Below are positions 10,955-21,750 of a stretch of DNA of 64,000 nt, one piece after another. The stretch is taken from contig JAIQDT010000028.1 in assembly GCA_021521415.1 (NCBI GenBank), forward strand, positions 719,001-783,000, written 5' to 3'. Made by a program: the position numbers and the translations under genes. Every line of letters starts with the position of its first letter. Within the stretch, counting starts at the first letter, position 1. The notes under the pieces were generated by a model that was not told where the DNA came from, ran no database searches, and worked only from the letters and a program-made list of their open reading frames with translations. The DNA is from Bidens hawaiensis (Eukaryota > Streptophyta > Magnoliopsida > Asterales > Asteraceae).

Positions 10955-10962
10955 AAAATTTA

Positions 10963-11619
10963 AGAGTTTAAGTAGTTACGAGTGTTAAAACATTCTGTGA
11001 ATCCTATAAAACATACAATAATTAATTTCTCGTTTAAAGTTAAAACATTATTTACTATTTCTTTGTCCCACATTAAGAAAACAAGACTTGAGACTTATTT
11101 CTTTTCATGAATTAATAAATATTACCAAGCCCATTGGCTAACTATATTTTTTAATCCTTTGCAAAGAATATGTTATATGTTTGGTCCTCATGGAAAATAA
11201 GCATTAAAGTCGAGCCAAATTAGGTCGAGCAAGGTAGCTCGAGTTTATTTAGCCAAGCTATCTTGGAATGAAGTTATAGTCGAGTTCAACTAGCATTGGC
11301 TAGGCTCATCACACACACACATATATAGAAAAGGGTTCTAATAAAAATAAGGAATTTTCTAGAAATTGTAAGAATCAATAGATTTTTGACATGAGACATT
11401 ACAACATATGGTGAAAGTATAATTCTAGGAAACTATGCCGGTTATAATGGTGAAAGAGTAATTTTATGAAACTATATCGGTTTTTGGTAATTTTAAATCT
11501 CAACCATGAACATACAATGATTTATTCCTATAAAATTAAATTAATATACTAAAATAACAATACAATATTTAGCATTAAACTAAATTACCCTTACATATAA
11601 ATGCCACTATCTAATATGC
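10963..11619. other. AT-rich spacer, nothing firmly recognised
   Basis: No ORF or terminal repeat can be supported. A cluster of GTCGAG/GCTCGAG-like words lies at 11208-11290, followed by a short CA/TA run. The left terminus of the CACTA element to the right should lie hereabouts, but no CACTACTACAGA sequence is present, so that end appears deleted. Confidence 0.5.
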
Positions 11620-12636
11620 ATGAATATAGACGTGTTCGGCCGCCGTGCTCTGGCCCAAAACATTCCGTTATTGGATCGGACCTCCTTTCATGATATGTTC
11701 CGTCTTCTTTCATCCTTTTCTCAGTACGCCCCTTGAAAAATGTTAAATGTTAGAACATAGAATGATATTATGTTTATAAATGTGTGTGTAAATTTACCAA
11801 TTCATCGACTACGTCATCGATTGTATCAGTTTTATACAAGCCAGCATCTTTGTCTTTTCCTGCTCTAGCTGCGGCAAACAATTTAGAACGATGATCATGT
11901 AAAACTTCAAGACGTGGATTAACTGACACAAGTTGAGGCTATAAATGATCAATGTTATCCCGCAATCTACTCAGTCCGCCATTTCCTGTTTTAGAGTGAT
12001 GTTTCTGTTCTTTTGCACTTTTGCTTGTTTTTTCATGTAGTTTCTACACAAAAATCAACAAGTTATTACTAATTTTGCAAAAATTATAACAATTAATTAC
12101 TAATTTTGTGAAAAATTGTAAATCACTAACGCATACCTTGAAATCCTCGCTGAACCTATACTCTTTGAACCCTTGCCACTTTTACTTGTTAAGAAAAGGA
12201 AAATTTTTAAAAGGGTCGAGCCCTGTATACATGTAGTTTCGTGTAAGGAAACTTCGAAAGCTGGTACAATTTTTCTTGGCTTTTCTAACCATTATTTTCT
12301 TTGGCCTATCATTTTCGATTTTCCAATGAGCCTAGTCATTTAAAAATCAAATGTTAAATGAAATAATTAACAAATATTTCATGTTTACAAATTTACAAGT
12401 ACTAATTGCAATACCTTAATTTCCGACTATAGGTTTTCCCACACTTCCTTTGGAACTTCTTTATTAGCAAGGTGATACGAAATCCTTATTCTCAATTCTC
12501 CTTCAAGCCAAGTAGCATATGGAGAGGCGGTAGCACCTCTCGAGAAGTAGTTTTCATCAAATACAAGTTTTAAATCATCATCGTCATCAAGTTTCTTTGA
12601 TGTTTTTGCAATACGGCGCTTGGTATTTTTGGACAT
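11620..12636 (-). pseudogene. TNPA-like (plant transposase Ptta/En/Spm family) gene, multi-exon, broken
   Basis: The first exon starts at ATG 12636 with a basic SKNTKRRIAKTSKK stretch and an Asp run, and ends near 12411 after an in-frame TAG that follows KEVWENL. The next exon begins near 12335 (WKIENDRPKKIMVRKAKKNC), with DPFKNFPFLNK, a stop, and KWQGFKEYRFSEDFK. The next carries EKTSKSAKEQKHHSKTG and SVNPRLEVLHDHRSKLFAAA. The last recognisable piece is ECFGPEHGGRTR near 11630. Exon edges have AG/GT junctions. Proteins of this family bind the subterminal repeats. This copy cannot make a full product. Confidence 0.75.
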
Positions 12637-13425
12637 GGCTATACTATAATATTAAAGGAAAAAACTACATAATTAGAGTGTTATTACAGGAAAATAAACA
12701 AACAAAAAAACAGGAAAACAACAAACAAACAAAGTAATTGACGAACCAACAAACCAAGACTAATTTAATCTAAATAAATAGAAAAACACTAACTTTAAAA
12801 TGAAGTAAATGGCATTCACGTGTTCAGAAAATCCAAATAAACAGGAAAACAACAAACACCTTGCAATGCATTCACATGTATTAAATTATTGAAGAACCGA
12901 CAATCCAAATAAACAGGGGCCACATGCCTTTTTGTGAAATTCTAATACATAAATAGCTCTAAAATATAATAGTTACCTACTCGGGAAACCGATTGGCTCA
13001 TTTTGAAAGATTTGGGGTTTAGGGTTTCACTTTGAAAGAGCAGACGATGACCGATTGCGGGTTTAGGAGAATAGAGAGGATGATGGTTAGGGTTTAGGAG
13101 AATAGATAAGACGATGGAGATGGTGGGTTTTGAATGATTTGGACCGCGGCGAATGAAATTAGAAGATAATGATATTTTTAATGTTATCAAATTAATGAAA
13201 TTATATAAAAAAAATTATATTATTTATATATTTTAGTTTATGATATGTAATGAAATTAGATAATAAAATTAGATAAAGCTCATATCGTTTTAGTGTTTCT
13301 TGATCCAAGCTTATAATAAAAAACGATCACATCATTAACTGAACAAAATAAAGTACATGGTTTAATGGATTAATAAAAGAGAAGTACAATCATATCACTA
13401 ACCGATTGAAAATGGTGGTAGTTCA
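12637..13425. other. Intergenic stretch between the two CACTA genes
   Basis: AT-rich. The minus-strand ORF at 12942-13190 is a shadow in low-complexity sequence that repeats agggtttaggagaataga at about 13060 and 13090. I see no further domain. Confidence 0.45.
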
Positions 13426-16400
13426 TCAAAATGCATCAACGTGTATGCCGTCATGGTGGTCTAATCTTAGGTATGTAGTAGTGTCATCAGTTACATGATT
13501 TACCGATTGAATACCGACTAAAAATGGTGCCAGTTCATCAAATTTGTTGTATTCTTCCTCGTCTACAACGTTATCAACCCCAACAATACGTCGTTTACCT
13601 TGCAATACGATGTGGTATCTTGGTTTGCTCATGTCATTGACAAAGAACAGTTGTGTGACTTGTTTTGCAAGAATGAATGGTTCGGATACATAGCCATTTA
13701 ATTTAAGGTCGACTTCTGTAAAACCATATTTGTCTACTTTAACACCTAATCTGTTATTCACCCACTTACATTTGAACACTGGTATAATGAACGAACGATA
13801 TTTTAATTCCCAAAATTCTTGTATAACACCATAATAAGTTCTTGGCGATTCTTAACCTTGTATCATGATCAATCCTGTCGAATTCAATAGTTCATGCTAT
13901 CACCGTGACTCCACTATTCTGCATTGTACTTTTTGCATCCTGATCTTTGATGTAGAATGTGTAACCATTAATGTTGCACCCTTGGTAAGATTTTACTTTA
14001 AGGTCTGGACCCGCCCCAAGTCTTCCACAACCTTATCAACAGAAGTTGTCGCTATCTTAGTTTTCATCCAACTAGCAAACTCTTCATTATGCTTCTTTTC
14101 AAACCACATCTCGGTCCTCTTTTCAACTCGGTGTGTTGACCGTAGTGTACCCTTGTGTTCATTAATGTATGGAGCAATACATGTCATGTGTTTTAAGACC
14201 TCAAAATGTGCAAGTTATAAAAGATCATAACTTGGTTTGATTATCTTCATACCAACACCTCTGACCCCTTCAAGTTTACCTGAGTGACGAGATTGAGGAA
14301 CACCTATGCTTTTGACGCCTTCCAAATAACTTGTGCAAAACTCAGTCGCCTCTTCAGACGTATATCCTTCAACAATACAAACATCAGGTCGATAACGGTT
14401 TCTAACATAACCTTTTAAGATACTTATATATCTTTCAAAAGGGCACATGTAGCGTAGAAATACAGGACCACAAGCTTTAATTTCTTCTATGATATGGATT
14501 ACTTGGTGAACCATCACATAAAAAAGACGGTGGAAAGTACATCTCAAGCTCACATATGGTGATGATAATTTCTTCTTGCAATGCATCCAGTGACTTAGGT
14601 CAATAATTTTTGATTGAATCTTGTTAAAAAACAAACAAAGTTTTATGAAGGTATGTCGGACGTTGTCTGGTAACAATCCATGGATTGCAATAGGAATCAT
14701 GTGTGTCATCAAAACATGAAAATCGTGAGACTTCATACCAAGCAACTTGCAGTCTTTCATCGATACCATCCTTTTAATGTTTGCAAAGTAACTAGATGGA
14801 ACTTTAATGTCATGTAAACATTGACAAAACTTTTTTTTTCATCTTTTGACATAGTATAACACACGTGTGGGAGATAAAAACCCTTGGCCATCTCAACAAG
14901 GGCAAGCTCTTTACGTATTCCCATTTGTACCATGTCTTGACGAACTTTAAACCCATCTTTAGTTTTCCCTGAAAGGTTTAACAATAAGCCCAACAGGCTG
15001 TCCCATACATTTTTCTCGATATGCATAACATCTAGGCAATGTCTAACTTGTAATTCCTTCCAATATGGTAAACCCCAAAATATTGACTTTTTTTCCAATT
15101 TCTTTCGGTGGAAATGGTTGTTTTCTTATCACGAGTTCTTTTCCCCAGCACGGTATTTATATTTTTAACTCGGTTAAATGCATCAAAATGTTGCCTTATT
15201 GTTTCATGTTCTGAATTTCCGTTAAACTCCTTATCTCGATAAATGTGATCACAATGAAGGAATCTTTGATGTCGCATTTAGACGATTTTTTTGCATTTTT
15301 TCAAATGCTTTGAACTTGTCTCACTTTCACAAACAGGACATGCAAGGTAACCTTTAGTACTATATCCTGACAAATTACCATATGATGGAAAATCACTTAT
15401 GGTGCAAAAAATCATGACTCTCAAATTAAATCTCCCCTTTTTATAAGCATCATACACATCCACACTAGTACCCTATAAAGTTTTTAAGTCATCAATCAAC
15501 AGAGACAAGTAAACATCAATGTCATTACAAGGTTGTTTCGACCACTGAATCAACAAAGACATCATTATGTATTTTCGTTTCATGCATAACCAATGTGGAA
15601 GATTGTAGATGCATAGAAGAACCGGCCACGTACTATGAAGACTACTCATGGTCCCGAAAGGGTTGATTCCGTCCGAACTAAGTCCAAACCGTATGTTTCT
15701 AACCTCATTGCCAAATTCTGGATACATATTATCAATATTTTTCCATTGAGGTGAATCTATCACATGTCTTAATTTTCCATCATTTATACGGTCATCTGAA
15801 TGCCAATTCAATAATTTTGCTTATTTAATAGTTTGAAAATAATTGTTTTAGTATGGGTATAATTGGTAAATACCATAGCAATTTAGCCGGTGGTCCATTT
15901 TTCTTCACATCATTGTCAACTTCACTCATTTCGACTTTATGCTTATACCTCGACGCACCACAGTTAAAACATTTATGATCATTTTTGAACTTTTTTCTGT
16001 ACAACATCAATCATTTGGACATGCATGTATTCTTTTAACTATCAATCCCATCTAACACATCAATTTTTTTGCACTGTATAACGAAACTGGTAACTCGTTA
16101 TCTTCCGGAAGCATTTTATGCACATCCTCTAATATATCCATGAAACTTGTATCACTCAATCTGTGCATAGTCTTTATGTTAAACAATCTTAACACAGCAA
16201 AGTTTGGAAATTTTCAAACAACCGGTATACAATGGTTTCTCTGAATCATCAAAGATGTTTTAATTTGTCTAGGACATCATCACCGGCATCAGTCTCTAAA
16301 TTGTTAAACATATCGTTTAAATGGTCGTTGGTGTCATTTTAATCCCCATTGTCATCATTTATTCAATTACGTTTATCGTCATTCCCTAAATTATTTGACG

Positions 16401-16434
16401 ATGTGCCACGATCACCAAGTGACCCGCCATGCAT
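13426..16434 (-). pseudogene. TNP2-like CACTA transposase, fragmented
   Basis: Eight open pieces on the minus strand follow the family order. They are: CFNCGASRYKHK and GPPAKLLWYLPIIP (16010-15825); DGKLRHVIDSPQWKNID, SSDGINPFG and HSTWPVLLCIYNLP (15811-15473); DVYDAYKKGRFNLR and GNLSGYSTKGYLACPVC (15463-15278); LDVMHIEKNVWDSLLG (15098-14757); a DUF4218-type block with IEEIKACGPVFLRYMCPFER (14769-14215); HNEEFASWMKTKI (about 14100); and a DUF4216-type block with FKCKWVNNRLGVKVDKYGF (13779-13426). An ATG near 16434 is the likely start, but the first 400 bases contain several stops. This protein cuts and joins the element ends. Confidence 0.88.
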
Positions 16435-16566
16435 TGACCATCAAGTGTATTTAGGCTAAAAACCATAAATGAAACTCTTTTTCATTGATATTATCAAATT
16501 TTTTGTAGTTTTAATAATCCCTACAAGGACATAAAATCATTTCATCTCCAATTTTCACTTGATTAT

Positions 16567-18304
16567 TGATGTGCTAAAAGTAGTCTAATAATTATTAACT
16601 AAATTACGCTAATCTAGACATTAAGTAATACTCTAGACTCTCTAAAACTCGACTAAGCTACTAACCGGCAAGTGAACCAATCAACTCTAGTAAAGCTAAG
16701 TAAGTCCGGACCCACGAGACTCTTTAAATTACATAAACTAGCTAAATTAGACTCAACTACATACACGACTATTTATTTATATTATTGTGGGACTTTACTA
16801 AAAACTAATATTAAATTAATCACTAAGAGTTAAAGATGACTTAAACCTAGACTTAATTAAAATGATGACAAGCAACCACCTAGGCTAGAATCCCTAGTGC
16901 ATAATTATCAAATGGTAGGAAAATGCTAAGTTATGGAACCGGGATCTTAAATTATTCACTTAAGGGGAAACCGAACAGGACCCTCGACCCTTCTAAAAGA
17001 GACACCTATGGAATCCTAATAAGCTACTAAAATTAACGATTTTAATTAGACTCGCTTACGGTCGCTAATTAATTATAAACTGGTTCCTTTATAACGAAAT
17101 CCTACCTTACAGCGCGGAAATCAAAGGCAGTTCAAAGTATCCACTTGACTAGATAAAAAGGCTGAAAAATAAAACCTAGACGGACTCCTTACGAAGAACT
17201 AAATCTAGCAATCTTAAACAACCAAGACTTATCATATAATCTATCACTTCACAGCTATTTTGATTAGCAGCACACTTAGGTCTATTTTATTGCAAGTCAA
17301 CCATAAACTAGTAAAAAACACATAGTAGATGACCTAATAGAATCCTATTATATGACAAATAGTCACCAAGGAAACTGTGAAACAATAAAATCCACCAAAC
17401 AATCCTGAGCACATATATGCATCGAATGAAAAACAAGAAACCACTTACTTAATCATAAACCATAACAAAACAAAATCTAAACCAAAATCAAACGTCAACA
17501 AAAGTTCATCATAAAGCCTAGGCGGTCTAAGGGTTTAGCCAACAACCATACTCAAGAACAAAAATAAATAAGTTCAAATAATGAATTCATAATGAAAATA
17601 ATAAATTCGAACCAAATAATAAAGATTTTTGAATGAGTAGGTGTTAAACCCAAAATGCTCTATGCTCGAACCAACGACGCTCTCTTTTAATCTTCTTTCT
17701 TTTCTTGCGTAGGGTATATTGGCTCTGAATTCCACTAATAATCCCCTTCTGCTTTTGTTCCAACTCTATATATAACTTTCTTGTTCTCCCCGATTAACCG
17801 ACTTTTCCTTTTTCTTTTTTCGGAAGTGTTGTCCAAGTCTTTTTCTTTCTTTTTGTAAGCCTAGACCATTTAATTCACGTACTAAAAACACAAATGCTTG
17901 TGGGCTTGTAATTCTCCATTTAGTCCAACTAAAAGTTAATTCAATGAAGCCCATATTTTTATTTAAGATTTGAACTTCACGTGAAACATGCCTATACAAA
18001 ATCAACATTTATATTTTAGTATTATATTTAATGTGTGCATATATATATATATATATATTATGAAATATAAATCATATTAAATGTTATACAGGTTAAATTT
18101 CAACAAAACAAGAAAATAAATAACTTAATTTATTTACTTAATGATTTAATAATGGATTTACTCGTTTTAGCTCGATGTCTCTTAAAACCTTAAAACTTTC
18201 AATAAGAGTCAGATAAGAGTAATATTCAATAACAACCTAGCTCAAAAGTATTTAAAAGTGTAGGAAATATTTATATAACAATATGTATATTTTAGACCAT
18301 ATCA
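16567..18304 (-). repeat. Solo gypsy-type LTR inside the CACTA leader
   Basis: 1738 bp bounded by TGATGTGC and CATATCA (inverted TGAT..ATCA), flanked by a perfect 5-bp duplication ATTAT (16562-16566 and 18305-18309). CACTA copy A has the uninterrupted sequence cttgattatctttgg at about 2770, an empty site that confirms insertion. No internal region is left, so it is a recombination product of a former full element. Orientation is taken from similarity to the minus-strand LTR at 4610-5776 and is less certain. Confidence 0.88.
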
Positions 18305-19285
18305 ATTATCTTTGGCAACCTTAAGAAAACCTTGAACACCATTTACATATGTTTTACTAGTAGTTGGAATGTCGTACGTCCAGTCTTTACGATCCATCTG
18401 AAAAGAAAATAACAAATAAATATATGTATATGGTGTAAATGTGGTGCTCTAAGGCGGCGGATCCTAACCCACTTTTTGAAAACTATATCTCACATGTATA
18501 CATTTTAACAAGTTGACTATTTATGAAAAAATCGGCAGCATTTCCCCACAACTCCCCAAGTATGCGTATAAAACGCAAACTCGACAGAGTATGAGGAAAT
18601 AATTGCCGATATTTTCTTAAATAGTCAACCTGTAAAAAAGTATACATATCCTAAATGAGATATAATATCAAAAAAGCAGTCTCAAAAGGGGACAATCCAA
18701 AATTTATCTCTATTAGATAAATTTTGGGCAGGCACATACTCTACAGGGTTATCCTATATAAAGGCATACAATATGTATACCTAATACATATATATAAAGC
18801 ACATACATATGTATATATATAAACCAGGATTAAAAAACCGACAATAAACCAAACCAAAAAAATCCCAAGAAAACCACCTCGATCAACCATTATAACCTTA
18901 ATAACCGAACGGTTTTGAAAAATTAAAAAAGAAAAACGTATTTTATTTTTTGGTTATGTTTTAACATAAAACCACACCGAACCGCATTGCATCGCACATA
19001 AACATAAGATATATGTATATACACACACATATATAATATATATACATATATACAAAGACTTAAAACAACTAAAAAATAAATAAAAACACTATTTTTAGAT
19101 AAGATAAACAATTTATAAATCAAAATAATAAGTAAAAGCTATGTATATTAAGTTAAAATAAAAGTTTTTCATACCTTATTAGTCATAAATGTGTGTATTG
19201 AAAGCTTGGAGGGATGTTGGATGAGAGTAATAATGGAAGATGATTTGAGAAGGTTTTGAGAGCAAATAGTCGTTAACTTGGAGGG

Positions 19286-19800
19286 TAGGGATTGCAATGG
19301 GTCGGGTTTGGATCGGGTTTAAGTATTCCCAAACCTGTACCCGGTTATTAAAGTCCATCCCAAACCCATCAGGTAATTACCCGTCGGATTTCGGGTTTCC
19401 CATCGGGTTTCGGGTTTCCTATCGGGTAATACGTGTCGGGAATATCCGGCTCAAAACCCGTCAGGTTTCTACCAGGTTTTGACAAAATATAACTAATCGG
19501 TTACAAAGATGGTTGCTATAAAGATAGAATATCTCAAATAATTGAAATAAACAAGTTTCGACAAATAATATATTTGGAATATAGTATATATATAATATAA
19601 TAAGTTATATCGGGTACATCGGTTATATAATCGGGTAAACAAGTCTATGTTATCGGGTAATCAGGTCGGGTAATCGGGTATATTAGAAATCCCAAACCCG
19701 TCCCAAACCCGCTAAAAATTTCAAAACCGATCCCAAACCCGTCCCATTTATATCGGGTTTCGGGTTTTCCCATCAGGTTTGGGTTTCATTTCCATCCCTA
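19286..19800. mobile_element. hAT-like MITE with GGGTTTCGGG-rich interior
   Basis: 515 bp flanked by a perfect 8-bp duplication TTGGAGGG (19278-19285 and 19801-19808). Inverted ends are TAGGGATTGCAATG and, in reverse, TAGGGATGGAAATG. The interior is full of TCGGGTTT, ACCCG and related words in both orientations. CACTA copy A shows the uninserted sequence (about 3750). No transposase. Confidence 0.9.
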
Positions 19801-19829
19801 TTGGAGGGATGTGTCTGTTTCAAATTCGC

Positions 19830-20002
19830 AGGGTTTTGAAACGGTTTCTCCAAAAAACCGCTTCTAACTTGTTAATTTTAAATCGGTTCATCAGAAAAAC
19901 CGCTTCTAAATTTCAACCGTGTATACTTTGAAGTGGTTTATAGTAAAACCGCTTTAAAAGGAAAAATTGAACCGCTTCTAACCTATATGCTCTGTAGTAG
20001 TG
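19830..20002. repeat. CACTA subterminal repeats, copy B
   Basis: Same arrangement of AACCGCTTC/GAAGCGGTT motifs as at 3786-3955, ending at the CACTA terminus at 20002. Confidence 0.75.
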
Positions 20003-20457
20003 ATTATTGTTTGATTATGAAAGGCTTTCACAAAATGAGATATTATAACCCATATATTCTATTTAGGTTTGTTAAGACCCATACCTGTGAATTTGGTTCA
20101 AACGTATGAGAAGACTCAAATTACAATCAAATAATCTGATGGCTTGAGATGGGTGAGAGAGCAACCAAAGAGCGACATATAAGATTTTTTGAAAGATATT
20201 TTATAGATAGATAGATATTGATAATTAGTGTTTATATAAAATTTATATTGAAAAATTTTAATTTTAATTTGTTTTTTAGTAGTCGCTTTCTAAATTTTGT
20301 GAGGACATGTTCAAATTAAAACGCTCATGATTTTTGCGTATTATAAAAAACAAATTAAGGGGGTTGTTTCCCCTCTATGACAAGTGGGTATGTCCCCTGC
20401 ATAATTTTCATAAACATTAAGAAATATATAATTTAGAATATTTAAAAAAAAGGTTAG
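20003..20457. other. CACTA flank and AT-rich spacer
   Basis: The first ~55 bases (attattgtttgattatgaaa and on to tattataaccca) match the flank of CACTA copy A at 3956-4000. After that I see no gene, terminal repeat or RNA. A GATA run lies near 20205. Confidence 0.5.
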
Positions 20458-20465
20458 AACATGAG

Positions 20466-20726
20466 TCTTCTAGTTTTAGAGCGGATGTGGTGGGACGTTT
20501 CGCCCATCCAAAAGCCCCCAAAGCACCCGATAACACTGGCCCCAGGATGCCTTGGATTGAAAGTTGGTGATGGGGTTATGTGGGAAGCGCTGGATTGGGA
20601 GAAAAGGAGGGAAGATGATTGGTGGTTTGGTTTAGTTGTGTTATTTTTATCAAAAAGCCCATATGATAACGTCACTCCACATAATGTAAAACGGCTTAGG
20701 GGCTCCATCCACTATACACGGTTTTA
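20466..20726. mobile_element. Possible MITE, 261 bp
   Basis: Flanked by a perfect 8-bp direct repeat AACATGAG (20458-20465 and 20727-20734). Inside, GATGTGGTGGGACGTTTC near the left and the reverse of gataacgtcactccacat near the right are imperfectly inverted, which suggests a fold-back element. The outermost bases pair poorly, so class is uncertain. ORFs on both strands here are by-products of its GC-richer composition. Confidence 0.45.
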
Positions 20727-20734
20727 AACATGAG

Positions 20735-20957
20735 AATATCAACAAAATATCAACAGTGGTCCGCAGCATTATGTGTCGACCAAGTTTAAACAAAATAGTA
20801 GTACACAAACAAAAAATTAAAACAAAATATCAAGAAAAAAGGTCCACAACCTTTGATCTGTTTTGTTTCTATTCGAGTCTAGTACGTTGTGAACCCAAAA
20901 ATCCTAATTTATCCAACTGCCACAGTTTTCAACAGAAAGATACAAAGTCGGAAATTT
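20735..20957. other. Downstream flank of the CCD4-like fragment
   Basis: Non-coding, AT-rich, immediately 3' of the minus-strand CCD4-like stop codon. It may include the old 3' UTR. No clear poly(A) signal can be assigned. Confidence 0.4.
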
Positions 20958-21750
20958 TCACATTTCATTAAGTTCATTTTCCGTGATGAATATCCCATGT
21001 AAACCATAAGGCACCCGTTGCGGTAGTTGAACAACCGCAACTACTTCGAGACTCAGTGACCTAGCATCCATCACCACGAATCTTGACTCGCCCGAGCTTT
21101 CATCATGCACAAACGACACCACATATCCGTCATCCTCCTCTGAGTTCGGATTCTCTGGGTGTTTTGCAATAAAAAATGGTTCCCCTCCAAAGCAGTTATT
21201 GCCATACATCCGACTAGCCACCGTGCACTCGTTTTGATCCTTGTTGTTTGCGGTTGCTGAAATGTCGAGTTTTACCACCCCTGATGTCCTCATCATCGGT
21301 GATTCTAACGGTTTTTGTTGGGAAATTGCTGCATAAACGTACCTGCCATGTCAAAATTAGCTAAGAGTATTGATTTGAATCTATACATAATTAGGGTTTT
21401 TAAGTAATATTTCTCTGAAATAATAAAAGTGAGTTTTACTTTATATTGTGTATCTGTTCGTCCTCTTGACATCGATTAATCAATCCTTGACAATATATAT
21501 CTATCAAAGGTTGTCTGTTTGTATAAGCAAAGAAGAAGGTTTTTAACTAACTTGTTCTTTTGTCCAATATGCGCTCGATTAACAACCGGGAACTCCAAAT
21601 TTTTTGTCGACATGATCTGCCTTGACACAACTCCAGTTCCCAGATGAATTCTCACTTTCTCCATGGACCCACGGATTAGATCCGCTCGCTCAAAGAAATG
21701 TTCTACATGCTTTATGTTTGGTGCCACCAGCACCACCACTTCGCCCCTTT
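20958..21750 (-). pseudogene. CCD4: Carotenoid cleavage dioxygenase 4-like gene, 3' fragment (two exons)
   Basis: Plant CCD4 enzymes cleave carotenoids in plastids and influence petal and fruit colour. The upstream exon part (21750-21552) encodes VVVLVAPNIKHVEHFFERAD and a MEKVRIHLGTGVVSRQIMST stretch. The last exon (21342-20958) encodes SGVVKLDIS, GGEPFFIAKHPENPN, EEDDGYVVSFVHDESSGESR and VPYGLHGIF, with the final conserved His of the iron-binding set. The 209-bp intron (21343-21551) has GT and AG borders and joins in frame. Everything upstream, including the other three His, is gone: at about 21745-21755 the sequence switches to a retrotransposon LTR. The kept exons have no stop, so the break looks fairly recent. 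CCD4 over other CCD classes rests on recalled family motifs. Confidence 0.85.

Larger units (their letters stand above)
11620..20002 (-). mobile_element. CACTA (En/Spm) element, copy B, with transposase genes and nested insertions
   Basis: The right end at 20002 reads CACTACTACAGAGCATATAG on the minus strand and has a subterminal repeat block (19830-20000). In minus order follow a leader shared with copy A, a TNP2-like gene (16434-13426) and a TNPA-like gene (12636-11620), the normal two-gene layout of plant CACTA elements. Two later insertions sit in the leader: a solo LTR (16567-18304) and a hAT-like MITE (19286-19800). The left terminus was not found, so the element is probably truncated. 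Both genes carry stops and shifts. Confidence 0.85.

Noticed and set aside
13865..14230. 121-codon plus-strand ORF
   Set aside because: Antisense shadow of the TNP2-like transposase, which has clear domain order on the minus strand.
19286..19800. Interstitial telomere repeats
   Set aside because: The words are TCGGGTTT variants, not TTTAGGG arrays, and the segment has MITE ends and an 8-bp duplication.
20461..20727. Overlapping ORFs on both strands beside the CCD4-like fragment
   Set aside because: They coincide with a probable 261-bp MITE and match no protein family I know.
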